Below the pieces are notes generated by a model. It ran no database searches. It was given only the letters and a program-made list of their open reading frames with translations, and was not told the DNA's origin. The position numbers were made by a program, and so were the translations under genes. From Malania oleifera (Eukaryota; Streptophyta; Magnoliopsida; Santalales; Ximeniaceae), in NCBI RefSeq assembly GCF_029873635.1, contig NC_080418.1:9505062-9569061 (forward strand): a stretch of 64,000 nucleotides of DNA. The letters are read 5' to 3'. Positions 1-11,151 of this stretch are shown piece by piece (position 1 is the first letter of the stretch; the number at the start of each line of letters is the position of its first letter).

Positions 1-476
1 TCTCCGAAACGAGATTCCAATCCATAGAAATTGTAGAGAATCCTTCCATGATCCTTGTGGTAACTTCAGATTTCCGATTTCATCAACGATCGGCGAAGAA
101 ATCTAGAGAAAGAGAGAGAGTAGGGAGAGTTTTATAGAGAGAGAGAGATAAGATTGAAGTTTCTTAGCTTGGAAGTAAAGAATATTCTATTTATAGACCT
201 TTGACCCCGGGCAATTTTGTCGACGAAATGGTGCCTTCGTCGACGAATCATTCACTACCTTCATTGACAAATCGGTGGCCTCGTCGATGAATTTGAGATC
301 ACCAGTTTTTTCGAGACTCCTCGGCTTCTCCTCGTCGACGAGTCTCTGAATTTCGTCGACGAGAAGAACAAAGGCTTCATCAAAGAAATCTGGCTTCGTC
401 AACGAAATGTGCCAAATTCCCAATTTGCCCCTCTCTTATTTATTTAAATCCATTTATCACGGTTCTGGTTCTTACA
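1..476 (-). mobile_element. Gypsy-type LTR, 5' portion, cut by the window edge
   Basis: On the minus strand this reads from TGTAAGAACC at 476 leftward. It is the same family as the complete solo LTR at 45792-47673: both have the same start, the same GA/CT-rich tract and the same stretch around 'accacaaggat'. A minus-strand TATA box (TATAAATAG, 187-195) lies directly downstream of an array of TCGTCGACGA-like palindromes (about 200-380). The LTR interrupts the Copia pol sequence that resumes at about 482. Only one end lies in the window, so the target duplication (expected 477-481, CCTAG) cannot be confirmed. It is a fossil. Confidence 0.7.
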
Positions 477-481
477 CCTAG

Positions 482-1538
482 AGCTTGGTATAAGAGACTA
501 AGCGGCTTTCTACTAGACAATGGATTTATCAGAGGAAGGATAGACACAACACTTTTCATAAAGTCTAAGAAAGATGACTTGCTCCTAGTTCAAGTATATG
601 TAGATGATATCATATTTAAAACTACAAATAAAGACTTGTGCAATGAGTTTGCTAGTACTATGCAAAATGAATTTGAGATGAGCATGATGGGTGAACTAAA
701 TTTCTTCCTAAGACTTTAAATCAAACAAGCGAAACATGGAATCTTTATAAATCAATCGAAGTACATTAGAGATCTGCTCAAAAAGTTTAATATGGAAAAT
801 AGAAAAATACTAGGAACACCTATGAGCGCTTCTTTGAAATTAGACAAAGATGAACAAGGAATACCAGTAGATATTAAGGTCTATCGTGGAATGATTGGTA
901 GCTTACTATATCTGACCACCAGCTGACCTGATATAATGTTTAGCGTATGTTTGTGCACAAGATTTCAGGCTGCACCAAAAGAGTCACATTTGTTAGCTGT
1001 CAAACGAATACTTAGATACCTAATAGGAACCATGAAACTTGGATTGTGGTATCCTAAGTATACATCTTTTGAGATTATCAGCTATTCAGATGCTGATTTT
1101 GCTGGTAGCAAAGTGGATAGGGAAAGCACGAGTGGTATATGTCATTTCTTAGGAAATTCGTTAATCTCTTAGTTTTCTAAGAAGCAGAATTCAATTGCTC
1201 TTTCCACAGCTGAGGCTGAATACGTAGCGGCAGGAAGTTGTTGTGCTCAAATACTAGACATGAAGCAACAACTGACAGATTTTGCATTAAGTTATGACAC
1301 AATTCCTATAAGATGCGACAATACGAGTGCAATAAACATCTCAAAGAATCCTATATTACATTCACGAACCAAACATATAGAAATAAGACATCATTTTCTT
1401 CATGATCATGCGCAAAAAGGAGATGTGACACTTGAGTTTGTATGCACAGATGAACAATGGACAAACATATTCACGAAACCACTTGAGGAAGATAGGTTTA
1501 TCCAAATTAGGCATGAATTAAGTATGATGCATAGTTGA
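482..1538 (+). pseudogene. Copia pol remnant: reverse transcriptase C-terminal part and RNase H
   Basis: This is a relic of the Copia polyprotein. Reading pieces show reverse transcriptase (YVDD catalytic box) followed by RNase H with its Asp-containing SDADFAG motif and the closing TKPL motif typical of Copia pol ends. It is broken, with a handful of breaks. In intact relatives it encodes the enzymes that copy element RNA into DNA in cytoplasmic particles. It continues upstream of the inserted LTR at 1-476. Confidence 0.75.
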
Positions 1539-2212
1539 GAGGTTGCCTAAAATTATATTAGATGACATAATTTAGGAGGACCAACGTCACTTAATATTCA
1601 CAATTGGTCAAAAATTTCAAATTTGGCTCATTTGTTCTCATTCAGTATAACATAAATTAACATTTGGCATTAAACTCATATCATGATAAGAGCATATTAA
1701 CTCCCACATGTTAATCCTCACATAATCTTTGAACTTTAGTTACTGTGTTTACTTATCCATGTCTATGAAATTTGTCACACTATGTATGTTCACATTGCAA
1801 CTTACATTCAACAACACAGTGTTCTGCATTAGTAAGGGGGAGAAGTAAAATTTTTCAAATCTGATGGTTGAATAAGTTCAAAACTTTAAGGTTAAACAGG
1901 GGATAACATTATAAGATTATGTCCACTCATGTATTATTATTATACACCTTTTTGTTGAGGTCAAAAGGGGGAGAAGAATCAGGCTACAGAAAAAATGGGC
2001 AAAAATGAAATTAAATTATGTAAAATGGGAGAAGAATTAGGCTATGGGAGAAGAATCAGGCTATAGCAAAAATGGGAAAAATGATTGGCAAAACTAATTG
2101 CTATACACCTTTCAGTTGATATATTTGTACAATATTTGAGGGGGAGCCTTATTAGGCATAATCCACTCTTTATTTTTACCCGTGTATTTGTTATCATCAA
2201 AAAGGGGAAGAT

Positions 2213-3618
2213 TGTTGACTCTATGAGTCCAATCCTATTTTGATAATGACAAATCACTTGGTATTTGATCTATGCATTGAGATTGTGAATAGGAACAATA
2301 TTTAGCATGCACGGAAGGATAACAAGTCATGGAAGTCATGAAGATTAAAGAATATACATCTTGACACAATTCATGGAACTAAAAGAGTTGAAGAATGAAG
2401 ATGCAAGTGGCAAGTTCAAGATCATCATGGGAATGTGTATTTAGAATTAATGTATTCACATATTTCATACGATTTAAGTTAAGGCAAAAAATATACCCTA
2501 GACTGATCTTTGGACTCATGCATCTCATGAACATCAATAGGGGATATTTATGGACTTAGAGAAATTTTCAAAACCCCGAAAAATATTTTATAAAAGAGCA
2601 AAGAAAGAGATCTAAACAGATTTTTGAAACTAAAATGGAAAAATCTAGAAATTGGTCAGTTAAGAAGACCGAACTCCGTCGTCTGAAGATTCAACTTCAA
2701 AAGACAGAAGTTAAGCTCAGTTGTTTGAAGAATTTCTTCAGAAGACCGAAGATTAAGTTCAGTCGTCTGAAGAATTAATGGTGAAACACAAAACCTGGCA
2801 GAAGCACATCAGAAGACTGAATTCAGACTTCAGTCATCTGAACCTGACACTTCAGAAGACTGACCCCAACTTCAGTCGTCTGATCCTATGTCCAGGTTAA
2901 TTTTTCGAAGCTCTTAGGAACTTCAATCGTCTGAGCTCTAACCGTTAGTCATCTGACCTTGCGGGAAAGTTTTAAAATTTAATTTTTAATGAGAGAACAC
3001 GCGAGTTATTTTTTGATCCAATGGTTAAAATTCATTCTAAGGGCAAGGTTACCTATATAATCAACATTTAAACCCTAATGCCCTACGAGAGAAAGAAAAG
3101 AAAGAACATTTGGCAAACAATTGAGCATATTGTAAGATTAGCACAACTTTGAGAATACACTACTAAGTTCATGATTGGGATTTCAAATCGTATACTTCAA
3201 ATCTGAGCTAAAGTTACATTGATCTTCAAAAGACTTTCTTGTGATTGTTGTGCAATCATTTTGGTATTGAGGTTTGGTAAATCGATCTACTTGTTAATAT
3301 TTATTCTCATAGAGTTTTTTCATCTAAACTGATTTGATTCTTGATAAATATTCTTCAAAGAACTTTTCATCTCAAAGTCCATTATTGAATATTTGTTGAG
3401 AGGTTGATCTTGAGTGTACATATATTAAATCGTTATCACTACTTGAGAAAAGCTTTAGCCATTGGTTAATTATTTTTTATTCAAGTGAGTTTTCATTTAA
3501 AGACTTTATATTTTCGATATTACAAAACTACTTGATAAAATACCCTTAGTGTTCATAACTCTATATACTATTGAGGGATATTTTCTGAAAAATATTATAT
3601 TAGATTTTGATCTTGAAA

Positions 3619-3652
<34 letters not shown>

Positions 3653-4438
3653 CATATTACAAAGATTAGATTGTGGTTGAATATTTGGAAGAAAGCTTAT
3701 TGATTTTGATCGTTATAATATTCAAGACAAATCTTTTGATAAGTTCGCATTTGATATTCGAGCATTTAGCAAGTTGAACTAGAACCCTAATTTCTCCAAA
3801 GCTTTTACTTATATCATTATTTTGGGAGATTTGATAAAAAAGGGAAATTATGTATTGAAGCATATCATTCCTATAATGATTGTATCGTTACATACATACT
3901 GAGCTTCAAGTTTCATCATATGGATATGTGTTAGGTTTCATTTGTACTCACTAGCTTTGTCAAAAGCAAATCTTGAGTTGTTTTGCTGATTCGAAATTAT
4001 ATATTATAATCACGATTCAGGTTGTGAACCGGGTGAGGCGGAAGTTGTGCCTCTTGTATGTAGCGGATGTAAGGGAAGCTCCATCCCGATTAAAAGAGCA
4101 GGGATTTAGTGGAATCCTTAAGTGGGTTACTCGAGGCAAGGACGTAGATCGGGTTGGCTGAACCTCGTAAAAATTGTGTTTGCCTTCTCTCTTCTCTTAC
4201 TCTTTTTATTTTCTACATTGTATTTCATTACTCGTATTTCATGTGTGTATGTTTGAATAACCTCGCACGCACTTGATAATTAATTGGGAAAACACTCATT
4301 GATATAATAATTTAAATCAGCCTCAAACCCCTACAATTAATTTGTTAAATAGAAAAATAGGGATTAAGTGGTAAATAAATAATAGGTTTTTAAAAATACC
4401 TAATTCACCCCCCTCTTGGGATTACACCTAAATTAACA
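2213..4438 (+). repeat. 3' LTR of the Sirevirus-like Copia element
   Basis: The LTR begins TGTTGACTCTATGAG right after a purine tract (aaaaaggggaag) and ends CTAAATTAACA. It is 2226 bp long, close to the related solo LTR split across 10809-29502. An array of short inverted motifs built on CAGTCGTCTGA/TCAGAAGACTGA lies at about 2668-2958, roughly 95 bp before a TATA box (ctatataa, 3053-3060). A (TA)n run lies at 3625-3650. The TG...CA ends and the near-terminal 'cacccccctcttggg' are shared with the LTRs at 27592-29502 and, inverted, 47734-48981. Confidence 0.8.
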
Positions 4439-6293
4439 AAATTATTTTTAGATATTACATATATTAAAAAAGTTAATAAAATAAAAGATAAAATAAATTA
4501 ATTAACATTTTTTATTTTACACATTTATGGTAATTATTTTTTATATTTTTCAATTAAGGTTTCAAGAGTATTTGTTATGCAAAGGGACTATTATAGAAAA
4601 TAAACTTCTTCATTAATTTTTTAATATAAAATTCTCAACCTTAATAGCTAGAATTTTTTTAAAGCATTGGGACATATGTTGGTAGATTATTATTATTTAT
4701 TTTGGTGGGTCATTTATTTGACGGGTGATACCTACCAAATAAGTATAGTAAAGTTGGTCTAATGAATAATGGTGTGGGACCCATAAAAAAAGGGATGATT
4801 ATTACTGTATATGAGAGTTTGAATTTCCGACTTTGAATTTAGATTTCGGTGGATTTGAACAAATTTCAATATCATTTTACATTATATTTCATTCAAATCT
4901 AATACAAGTTCAAATTTAAGACTTGTCCAAACATAGGATGAAGAATTTTGTCCATTCATGAGTGGGTTTCAATTTTTCATTGAAATATAAATGTTATTAA
5001 TACATAAAATAGTTTTTTTTAAAGTACTATTTTTTATTAGTTATATATTTTTAAAAAAAAATATTAATTTTTTGCATGTCTTTTATATAAGAGGGGGCCA
5101 CATGTCCCATGTGGCCCCCACTATTTTCAAAAAAAAAAAATTGGCAACTATAGGGCCCATGCAGGCCCATAATTTTTTGAGCCTTCTTATTTTTTTTTTT
5201 TTTTTCTCTCCTTTTAATTCACTCAATTAATTTATTTATTTATTTATTTATTTTACATTTATCTTTTACATTATAAAGGCTCCACTATTTTTTTAACTTT
5301 TTTATTTCTTTTTCTCTCATCTCTTTCTTAACAGAGCCCCATTAATTTTTTTAATAGTTTTTAATTTTGTTTTTAAACTATTTCTTTTTTATTTGGCCCA
5401 CTCGAACTCACTAAATTCTTCTCATTATATTGATTTTATTAATTTTTTAAAAAATATTTTCATTTTTTATTAGATAAAATTTAAAATTTTCAAAATTAAT
5501 GAATTTTACTTTTTTTAAATAATAATCTCAACTCAACAACTTTTCATCACTTTTTTAATGATGAAATCTCCACATTCACCGATAACACAAAATAAATCTT
5601 GTTATCTCAACCAACAATTTTTAGATTCCGACCCCCCCCCCCCCCAATGTATGCCATGTAAAACTTACTAGATGAGGTAACGATATTTATTTAAAATTCA
5701 CTAGACCATCTAGTGAGTTTTGGATACAAATTAAGTTTGGGAAAAAAATTTATTCCAAATGATTTTAAAATAATTTTTAATAAAATAATAATATTTCTAG
5801 AAAAAAAGTTTTTAAAAAAAAAAAAAAAAACATCATTACACCAAACATACACCGATGACCCTCACTCTAGGCTTCCCTAATGAGTCCCTTCTCAGGTTAA
5901 CAAAACCTGATAAATCTCTAGCATGACTTCCATGGAGGTCTATTTATTATTTACATAATAAATAAGTTTAAAAATAAATGTAAACATAAATATATATATA
6001 TATATATATATAATAAATGAATTAATTAATTATTAAATTACTAATAAAATAATAAATCACTCTATAATGGACTCCATTTATTAATTTAGGTCTACTTAAT
6101 AAAGCCACCACCCTCTCTCTCTTTCCCCGCTCTTTCACTTTGCCTTTTGCTCTGCAACACACTGGTCGTACGCTCCACATCCAAACCAATCTTTATATTG
6201 GTTTTAGGCAGAATGTGGCCTAAATGAAACATTCGACTGATTGGGGTAATCAGTTGACTAATTGGGGTAAACAATTGACTAATTAGGGCAAAT
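4439..6293. other. AT-rich intergenic stretch with no gene seen
   Basis: No coding region is supported. The stretch holds long A/T runs, a 14-C homopolymer (5632-5645), a compact GC-rich hairpin (5093-5119) and a (TA)n run near 5991-6012. A 25-bp motif around 'ttgactaattggggtaaa' is repeated about three times just before the Cassandra element (6236-6291). Confidence 0.5.
5093..5119. repeat. 12-bp perfect inverted repeat with 3-nt loop
   Basis: The arms gggggccacatg and catgtggccccc are separated by 'tcc'. This is a GC-rich palindrome in an otherwise very AT-rich region. It could be the core of a degraded foldback element or chance. No flanking TSD was recognised. Confidence 0.5.
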
Positions 6294-6950
6294 TGTAACG
6301 CCCCAACCTAGGTCTATTAGGAAGCACTGCGTCTCTCCTCCTCGGATTAATGACTGACCCCATAAATCAATAAGTGTCATTTTCAGTATTTTTTGTCCTC
6401 ACTCACACACTTCCTAAGAAAACTTCTCAGAAGGTCACTCATCCCAAGATTAATCCAAGCCAAGCACGTTTAACCGTGGAGTTCTTACGGGAAGGTTCCG
6501 TAAAAGAAAGGTGCACCTTGTTGATATGGGTAATAAGATCTAATCCTTTTAAACCTTTCTTCTATGGAGTATCACATTCTCCCCACTTACAAAACGCAAA
6601 GTCCTCGTTACAAACCTACATTTTAAAACCCAGGCGATGAGAACCTCATCACACTTCCGACTGGGTAATTGCTCTGATACCATTTTGTCACGCCTCAACC
6701 TAGGTCTGCTAGGGAGCACTACGTTTCTCCTCCTCCACCTGGACCAGATAGCAGGGAGCGGGCTTTATAGGACTAATGACTAGCCCCACAAACTAACACG
6801 TGTCCTTTTTAGTGTGTTTTGTCCCCACTCACACACTTCTTGAGAAAACTTCTTAGAAGATCACTCATCCCAAGATTACTCCAAGCCAAGTATGCTTAAC
6901 CGTAGAGTTCTTATGAGAATGCGCCTAAAAAGAAAGGGGCACCTTGTTGA
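6294..6950 (-). mobile_element. Cassandra TRIM retrotransposon (LTRs carrying 5S rRNA-like sequence)
   Basis: The left copy, 6294-6576 (283 bp, TGTAACGCC...ATCACA), is the 3' LTR. The right copy starts at 6686 (TGTCACGCC) and homology ends near 6950. Between them lie a minus-strand PBS complementary to initiator tRNA-Met (gctctgatacca, 6671-6682) and a purine tract (minus-strand gtggggagaa, next to 6576). Each LTR contains, on the minus strand, a 5S rRNA-like segment including GAACTCCACGGTTAAACGTG and GGGATGAGTGACCTTC. A 5S-like LTR, tiny size and no coding region are the defining Cassandra features. It is a fossil; the right LTR runs into other repeat sequence. Confidence 0.8.
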
Positions 6951-7260
6951 TATTATATTTCCATCATCTTATTGTAAGGTTCTTTGTGAACCATTTGGTG
7001 AAGGCTCTTGGTGAGCACGATAGAGATTTTTTCCCGAGTGTAGGGATTTGTTCCCGAGTTGTAAGGTTTCTCTGCCAGTGAAGGAGTGTCCTTAGTGGAT
7101 TTTGGAATCCTTATCTTGGTGCTAAGACATGGACGTAGGCTTGGTGCCAAACCAGGTTAAATACCAGTATTAAGCTTCTCTCTCCCTACTCTTTTATTAT
7201 TTATCTTGTACATGATTTATATTTCATATACTGTGATATAATCTCTTGCAATAATGCCAA
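6951..7260 (+). repeat. Copia LTR fragment (downstream half)
   Basis: The text 'gctaagacatggacgtaggcttgg...ctctctccctactctttta' matches the downstream half of the Copia LTR family, for example 'gcgaggacgtaggtacaattgg...' near 29160-29240. It lies directly against the Cassandra LTR, so it probably represents an insertion or junction between two old elements. Boundaries are uncertain. Confidence 0.5.
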
Positions 7261-7289
7261 GAGTTTTATTTTATAGAGAAAATTTTAAA

Positions 7290-7900
7290 TACACGAAAAG
7301 AGTCCTATTGTGATATGGATTGAATAATAAAGATGCACAACGGAATAAATAACAACAAGTAAATAACATACAACCAGAACAAGAACAACACAAAGATTTA
7401 CGTGGTTTGGCAAAACCTATATCCACGGAAGCAATGACACATAAATTTCACTATGGAGATCACAATGTACACACTACGCTTCTCAAAATGATCACTCTCA
7501 CTTCAATATATGCCCAGAACAACATATATAGAAGTTCCTCAGAGGTTTCCCTCCGTTTACCTAACCACCGAATATTCAAAAGTTCAAAATTCAGAAAAAC
7601 TGGTCGCAGCCTAGGTGCCATTCGTTGACGAGTACAAGGCTTCGTCGATGATCCGCAAAAGACAATTCGTCAACGACAACAGGCTTTCGTCGACGAGTCT
7701 AGAACTCTAAAATTTCCTACTCTCGATACTTTCTTGTCAAAGATTTCAAAACCTTCGTCGATGACTCATTGCTGTCCACTCGTCGACAAACACAGGGCTT
7801 TCGTCGATGAGCTCTACTGTGCTACCCCTTCATGTTTTTCCCTCTTCCTTCTTTGCTTACAAAAACAAAATATAAGAGCCACAAATAACAAGTACATTCA
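7290..7900 (-). repeat. Copia-like LTR fragment with TCGTCGACGA-type motifs
   Basis: The minus-strand sequence carries TTCGTCGACGA-like palindromes at about 7625-7810. A minus-strand TATA-like box (ctatatatg) lies near 7523-7531, giving the same array-then-TATA order as other LTRs in the window. The stretch 'aagatttacgtggtttggcaa' near 7395 is typical of plant Copia LTR U5 regions. Neither terminus could be fixed. The small open frames inside look fortuitous. Confidence 0.45.
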
Positions 7901-8539
7901 CCCCCCTCTGACTCTACACTCCTGGGTGGGACGATTAACCAAAACATTTTAAAAGAAAATACTCTCTTGAAAAAGAAAGATGAAGATCATGGTAAAATCA
8001 TTAGAGGAAAAGAAAACTCCAATAAATCTTAGGAGTAAAAAGAAATAGTCTTTACAAAAGAAATTTGAGATATGGTTCCTCTTATAAATCATATGGTTAT
8101 GTCTCATCAAGTAAAAATAGGGTTAATGAGACAAAACCTTCACATGCAAACAATGACCAGTGTGTGATAAGGGCATTTTGTGGCCTTTTCATTAACTTCA
8201 TGTATGTTGTCCTATATCAACAAAACTTCTATGATCGAATCTAGTCCTGAATTGCTCGATTGAGAAAATAAAGGTATTCTCCAGAAGGAGTCATTGCCAT
8301 CTGCGCTCCTTGGCAATGACCAATAATGTTTTGTTCCATAAGCTGCAACATTTAAAATGTGTATCTCCATGCTAAAAGAAAACCTAGTGAATTTGTGTAG
8401 TTTATAGACAAACATTATAATAAATCAAACAAAATAAATGTAAAAAAATGTATATATTCCTAAAATTTTTGGAATGATTTAATTGTCAAAAGTAATGCAC
8501 ATGATATTTCCAAAATCGCTTGACAACAAGGTTATTTGC
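7901..8539. other. No gene recognised
   Basis: This is a mixed AT-rich sequence without a convincing coding region. Open frames under 70 codons here show no recognisable motif. Confidence 0.4.
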
Positions 8540-8755
8540 CAAGGGACTAAGATCAACGGTGCTCGAGTTGATTATCCATCGTGTCATAAGGTGAATCCTA
8601 ATGTAGTTAAACTTTAAATGGGACTCAAGATGGTCAACCCATATGGTAAGTGACACGGGGTGATTACCTCCTATTGAAAGAGACCTAGGGTGTTCGACCC
8701 CTGCGATAAGTGACCCAAGGTGGCCAGCCCTACTACAAAGGACCTAGGGTGGTCA
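8540..8755. repeat. Minisatellite of degenerate ~30-bp units, left segment
   Basis: Units resembling 'gacctagggtggtcaacccc' separated by 'ta(c/t)ggtaagt'-like spacers recur here, at 10738-10808 and at 29508-29620. The three blocks are pieces of one original array, split by the insertions at 8756-10737 and 10809-29502. Confidence 0.65.
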
Positions 8756-10737
8756 TGTAATGACCCGAATATTAATGGTATTTAAATAATAAAGAGAGAG
8801 GAAAATGGAAATAGCAACAGAAGAAGGCAGCAGATTCGCGTTCGTCGACGACATGGCAGTATAGGCTCGTCGACGAAGGCATACTTCGTCGACGAGAAAA
8901 TGCCGAGGGGATGTTTTTGGCAAATCTGAATTTCGTTGATGAGGGGGAGAGTTCATCGACGAGATGCCTTCTTGACCTCGTCGATGAGGTGACGTGGCTC
9001 GTCGACGAAGCCCATGGTATAAATAGTTTTAAACCCGAATTTTTATGCAGGAAAATCAGAAAATTTCTTCCGTCTCTCCCCTCTACGATTCCTCTCTCCT
9101 ATATTTTCGATTTTGGCCCCGTTAATCACCGGATCAACGATCTGAGGCCACCACGATGCTACTGGGAAAGTTCTCTCCAAGTCTACTGGAGCGGATCGTT
9201 GGTGGGACGGAGTTGAATTTCATCCCAAGTTCAAGATAAGGTCTTTTATGTAATATTTGGCTTTCCAGCAGTTGTAGGAAATGTAGTAGTTGAAGAAATA
9301 GTGATATTTCATTCTAGTAAATGTTGTTTTTAGGGTATTGAGTGAGGAACCCTGCGAGTGTAAGATCCATCACTATAGGGGATTTTAGCAAGAATCAGGT
9401 AAGGGAAATATGTTATGCTAGGAAACTTTATTATGATTCAGTACAAATCATATGTTATTAGCAAATTATTATTCAGACCATATATACAGTTTTCAGAGCC
9501 TGATAATATTGATATTTAGTTGTGTGGCATAAGTTTAAAATTAGATCAGTGCAGGGTTTATATAATTTTCAGAATACCATGATTTATAGTAAACATACAG
9601 AAACTAGTATTTTACAGTATTTTCAGAATACTATGTTATACAAGCCATAGAACCATAACATTCAGCTACTATAGTTAATCAGATATTTCAGTTATTCAGT
9701 TATGTAGATATCTCAGATATTCAGTTATTACAGTTTATTCAAATCAGTTTATATAATGTTATGGTTATTCCAGTTGTTACAAAATCATGGTAAAAGCAGT
9801 ATTTTAGAAATATTAGTTATTTATATATAATATTAGACCCTGATGGACCATATTCAGCTAGCAGAGCACGGTACCGTAGCTATATTTAGTTCAGAGTGCA
9901 ACCACTACTCAGATAGTATGTGGTATTCAGAAGTCAATCGTGTTTATATTGTGGACAGGCTCCCCATCAGATATGGGTTAAGGGGGCCGATCTGACTATC
10001 AGAGTTCAGTCGACTTACCCTAGTCGGCCAACTAGGTCAGGTCCCACCTACGATCTGCACAACCCTATCATAAGGGGTTAAATCATGACTTTTAGTTATC
10101 CATTCAGGAAATTTTCTCAGTTATTATATATACGTATGATCAGCTTTACATAAAATAGTCTTACCTATAGATATTAGCAGTATTATGAAAATAATATTCA
10201 GAAAAATCAGTTTATGTTAAGCAACCTAGGTATGATTTATTTTGCAGTAGGTATACAAATTTTATTCAGTTGTGTTAATTATAGTATTTTTCTAAATCAG
10301 ATTTTACAAGCATGTAACTCACTTGTCATACACTAGCAATAGCATATTTCGTCTTACTGAGCGTCGTCTCATCCCAATAAATTGACATTTTTCAGGTGAT
10401 CTAGTTAGGCGAACAGATCAGGCTCGTAAGTAGAGGGGTTACTGTACTGCCCTATCAATAGGGTGAGTATTTTTGAGAATAGTGTATATGTATATTTTGG
10501 AGATATTCTGGAACTCTGGTATTGTATGTATATATATATGGTTTCAGTCGTATGAATTCAGCTTCTCACTGCTTAGGCTGTAGTTAGATTTAAATTAGCA
10601 GGTATCAGAGCAGCATAACTTCAGTTTAGGTGTATATTAAAAAAAATCAACAGGTCGTTACAATTTGGTATCAAAGCAGTGTAAATTTCATAGTATTTAG
10701 TAAAAAAAAAATTTATTTAATTTAGCAGGTCATTACA
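8756..10737 (+). mobile_element. Gypsy LTR with primer-binding site and second LTR tail, near-solo LTR
   Basis: It starts TGTAATGACCCG and the LTR closes with GGTCGTTACA at 10662. A tRNA-Met type PBS (tggtatcaaagc, 10666-10677) follows, then a short tail ending GGTCATTACA at 10737, which looks like the end of a second LTR. The flanks are ggtca (8751-8755) and agtca (10738-10742), a 4/5 match to a 5-bp target duplication. A palindrome array (TCGTCGACGA, 8836-9010) sits immediately before the TATA box (tataaatag, 9018-9026). No coding remains. It is the same family, in the opposite orientation, as 12866-14852. Confidence 0.75.
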
Positions 10738-10808
10738 AGTCAACCCCTACCACCCTTATGGCAAGCAACCCAGGTTGGTCAGCCTCCACTGAAATAGACC
10801 TAGGATGG
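10738..10808. repeat. Minisatellite of degenerate ~30-bp units, middle segment
   Basis: Two or so units ('gtcaacccctaccaccctta...', 'aacccaggttggtcagcc') continue the array at 8540-8755. They end at the GATGG target site of the Copia solo LTR. Confidence 0.6.
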
Positions 10809-11151
10809 TGTTGACCCTATGGGTCACACCCTTGTTTTGATCGTGACAAATACTTTGGTATTTAATGGTTTCCAAGTTTGTGTATAGGTTCTTATTGGCA
10901 AGTTCATATGATGGCATATGGCAACCCGAAGAGAAGCGAAGACCCAACATATTTATTGTTGTATTTTTTTATCATTAGGTCTGTTATGATTCCAGTTTAA
11001 ATGGGTTTGTAATAATCTCTGCATATCATGCATGGAGGAAGTAAGCTCAGCAAATGATTATACACAAACCAAAAAAAGACCTTTGGGATCACTGTCAACC
11101 GACGCCAGATTTTTGGGGTTATCTCTCAAAAATACCTAGACTGACCTTAGG

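Larger units (their letters stand above)
477..4438 (+). mobile_element. Sirevirus-like Ty1/Copia retrotransposon, 3' part (pol end, spacer, 3' LTR)
   Basis: The Copia reverse transcriptase YVDD box is encoded near 597-612, followed by RNase H with the SYSDADFAG motif (about 1081-1110) and the terminal TKPLEEDRF motif (about 1474-1500). Between pol and the LTR lie several polypurine tracts: about 1833-1845, 1963-1976, 2138-2148 and 2202-2211. Multiple PPTs are a known hallmark of Sireviruses. The 3' LTR is 2213-4438. The element is broken in several places and its 5' half lies outside the window. Confidence 0.8.
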
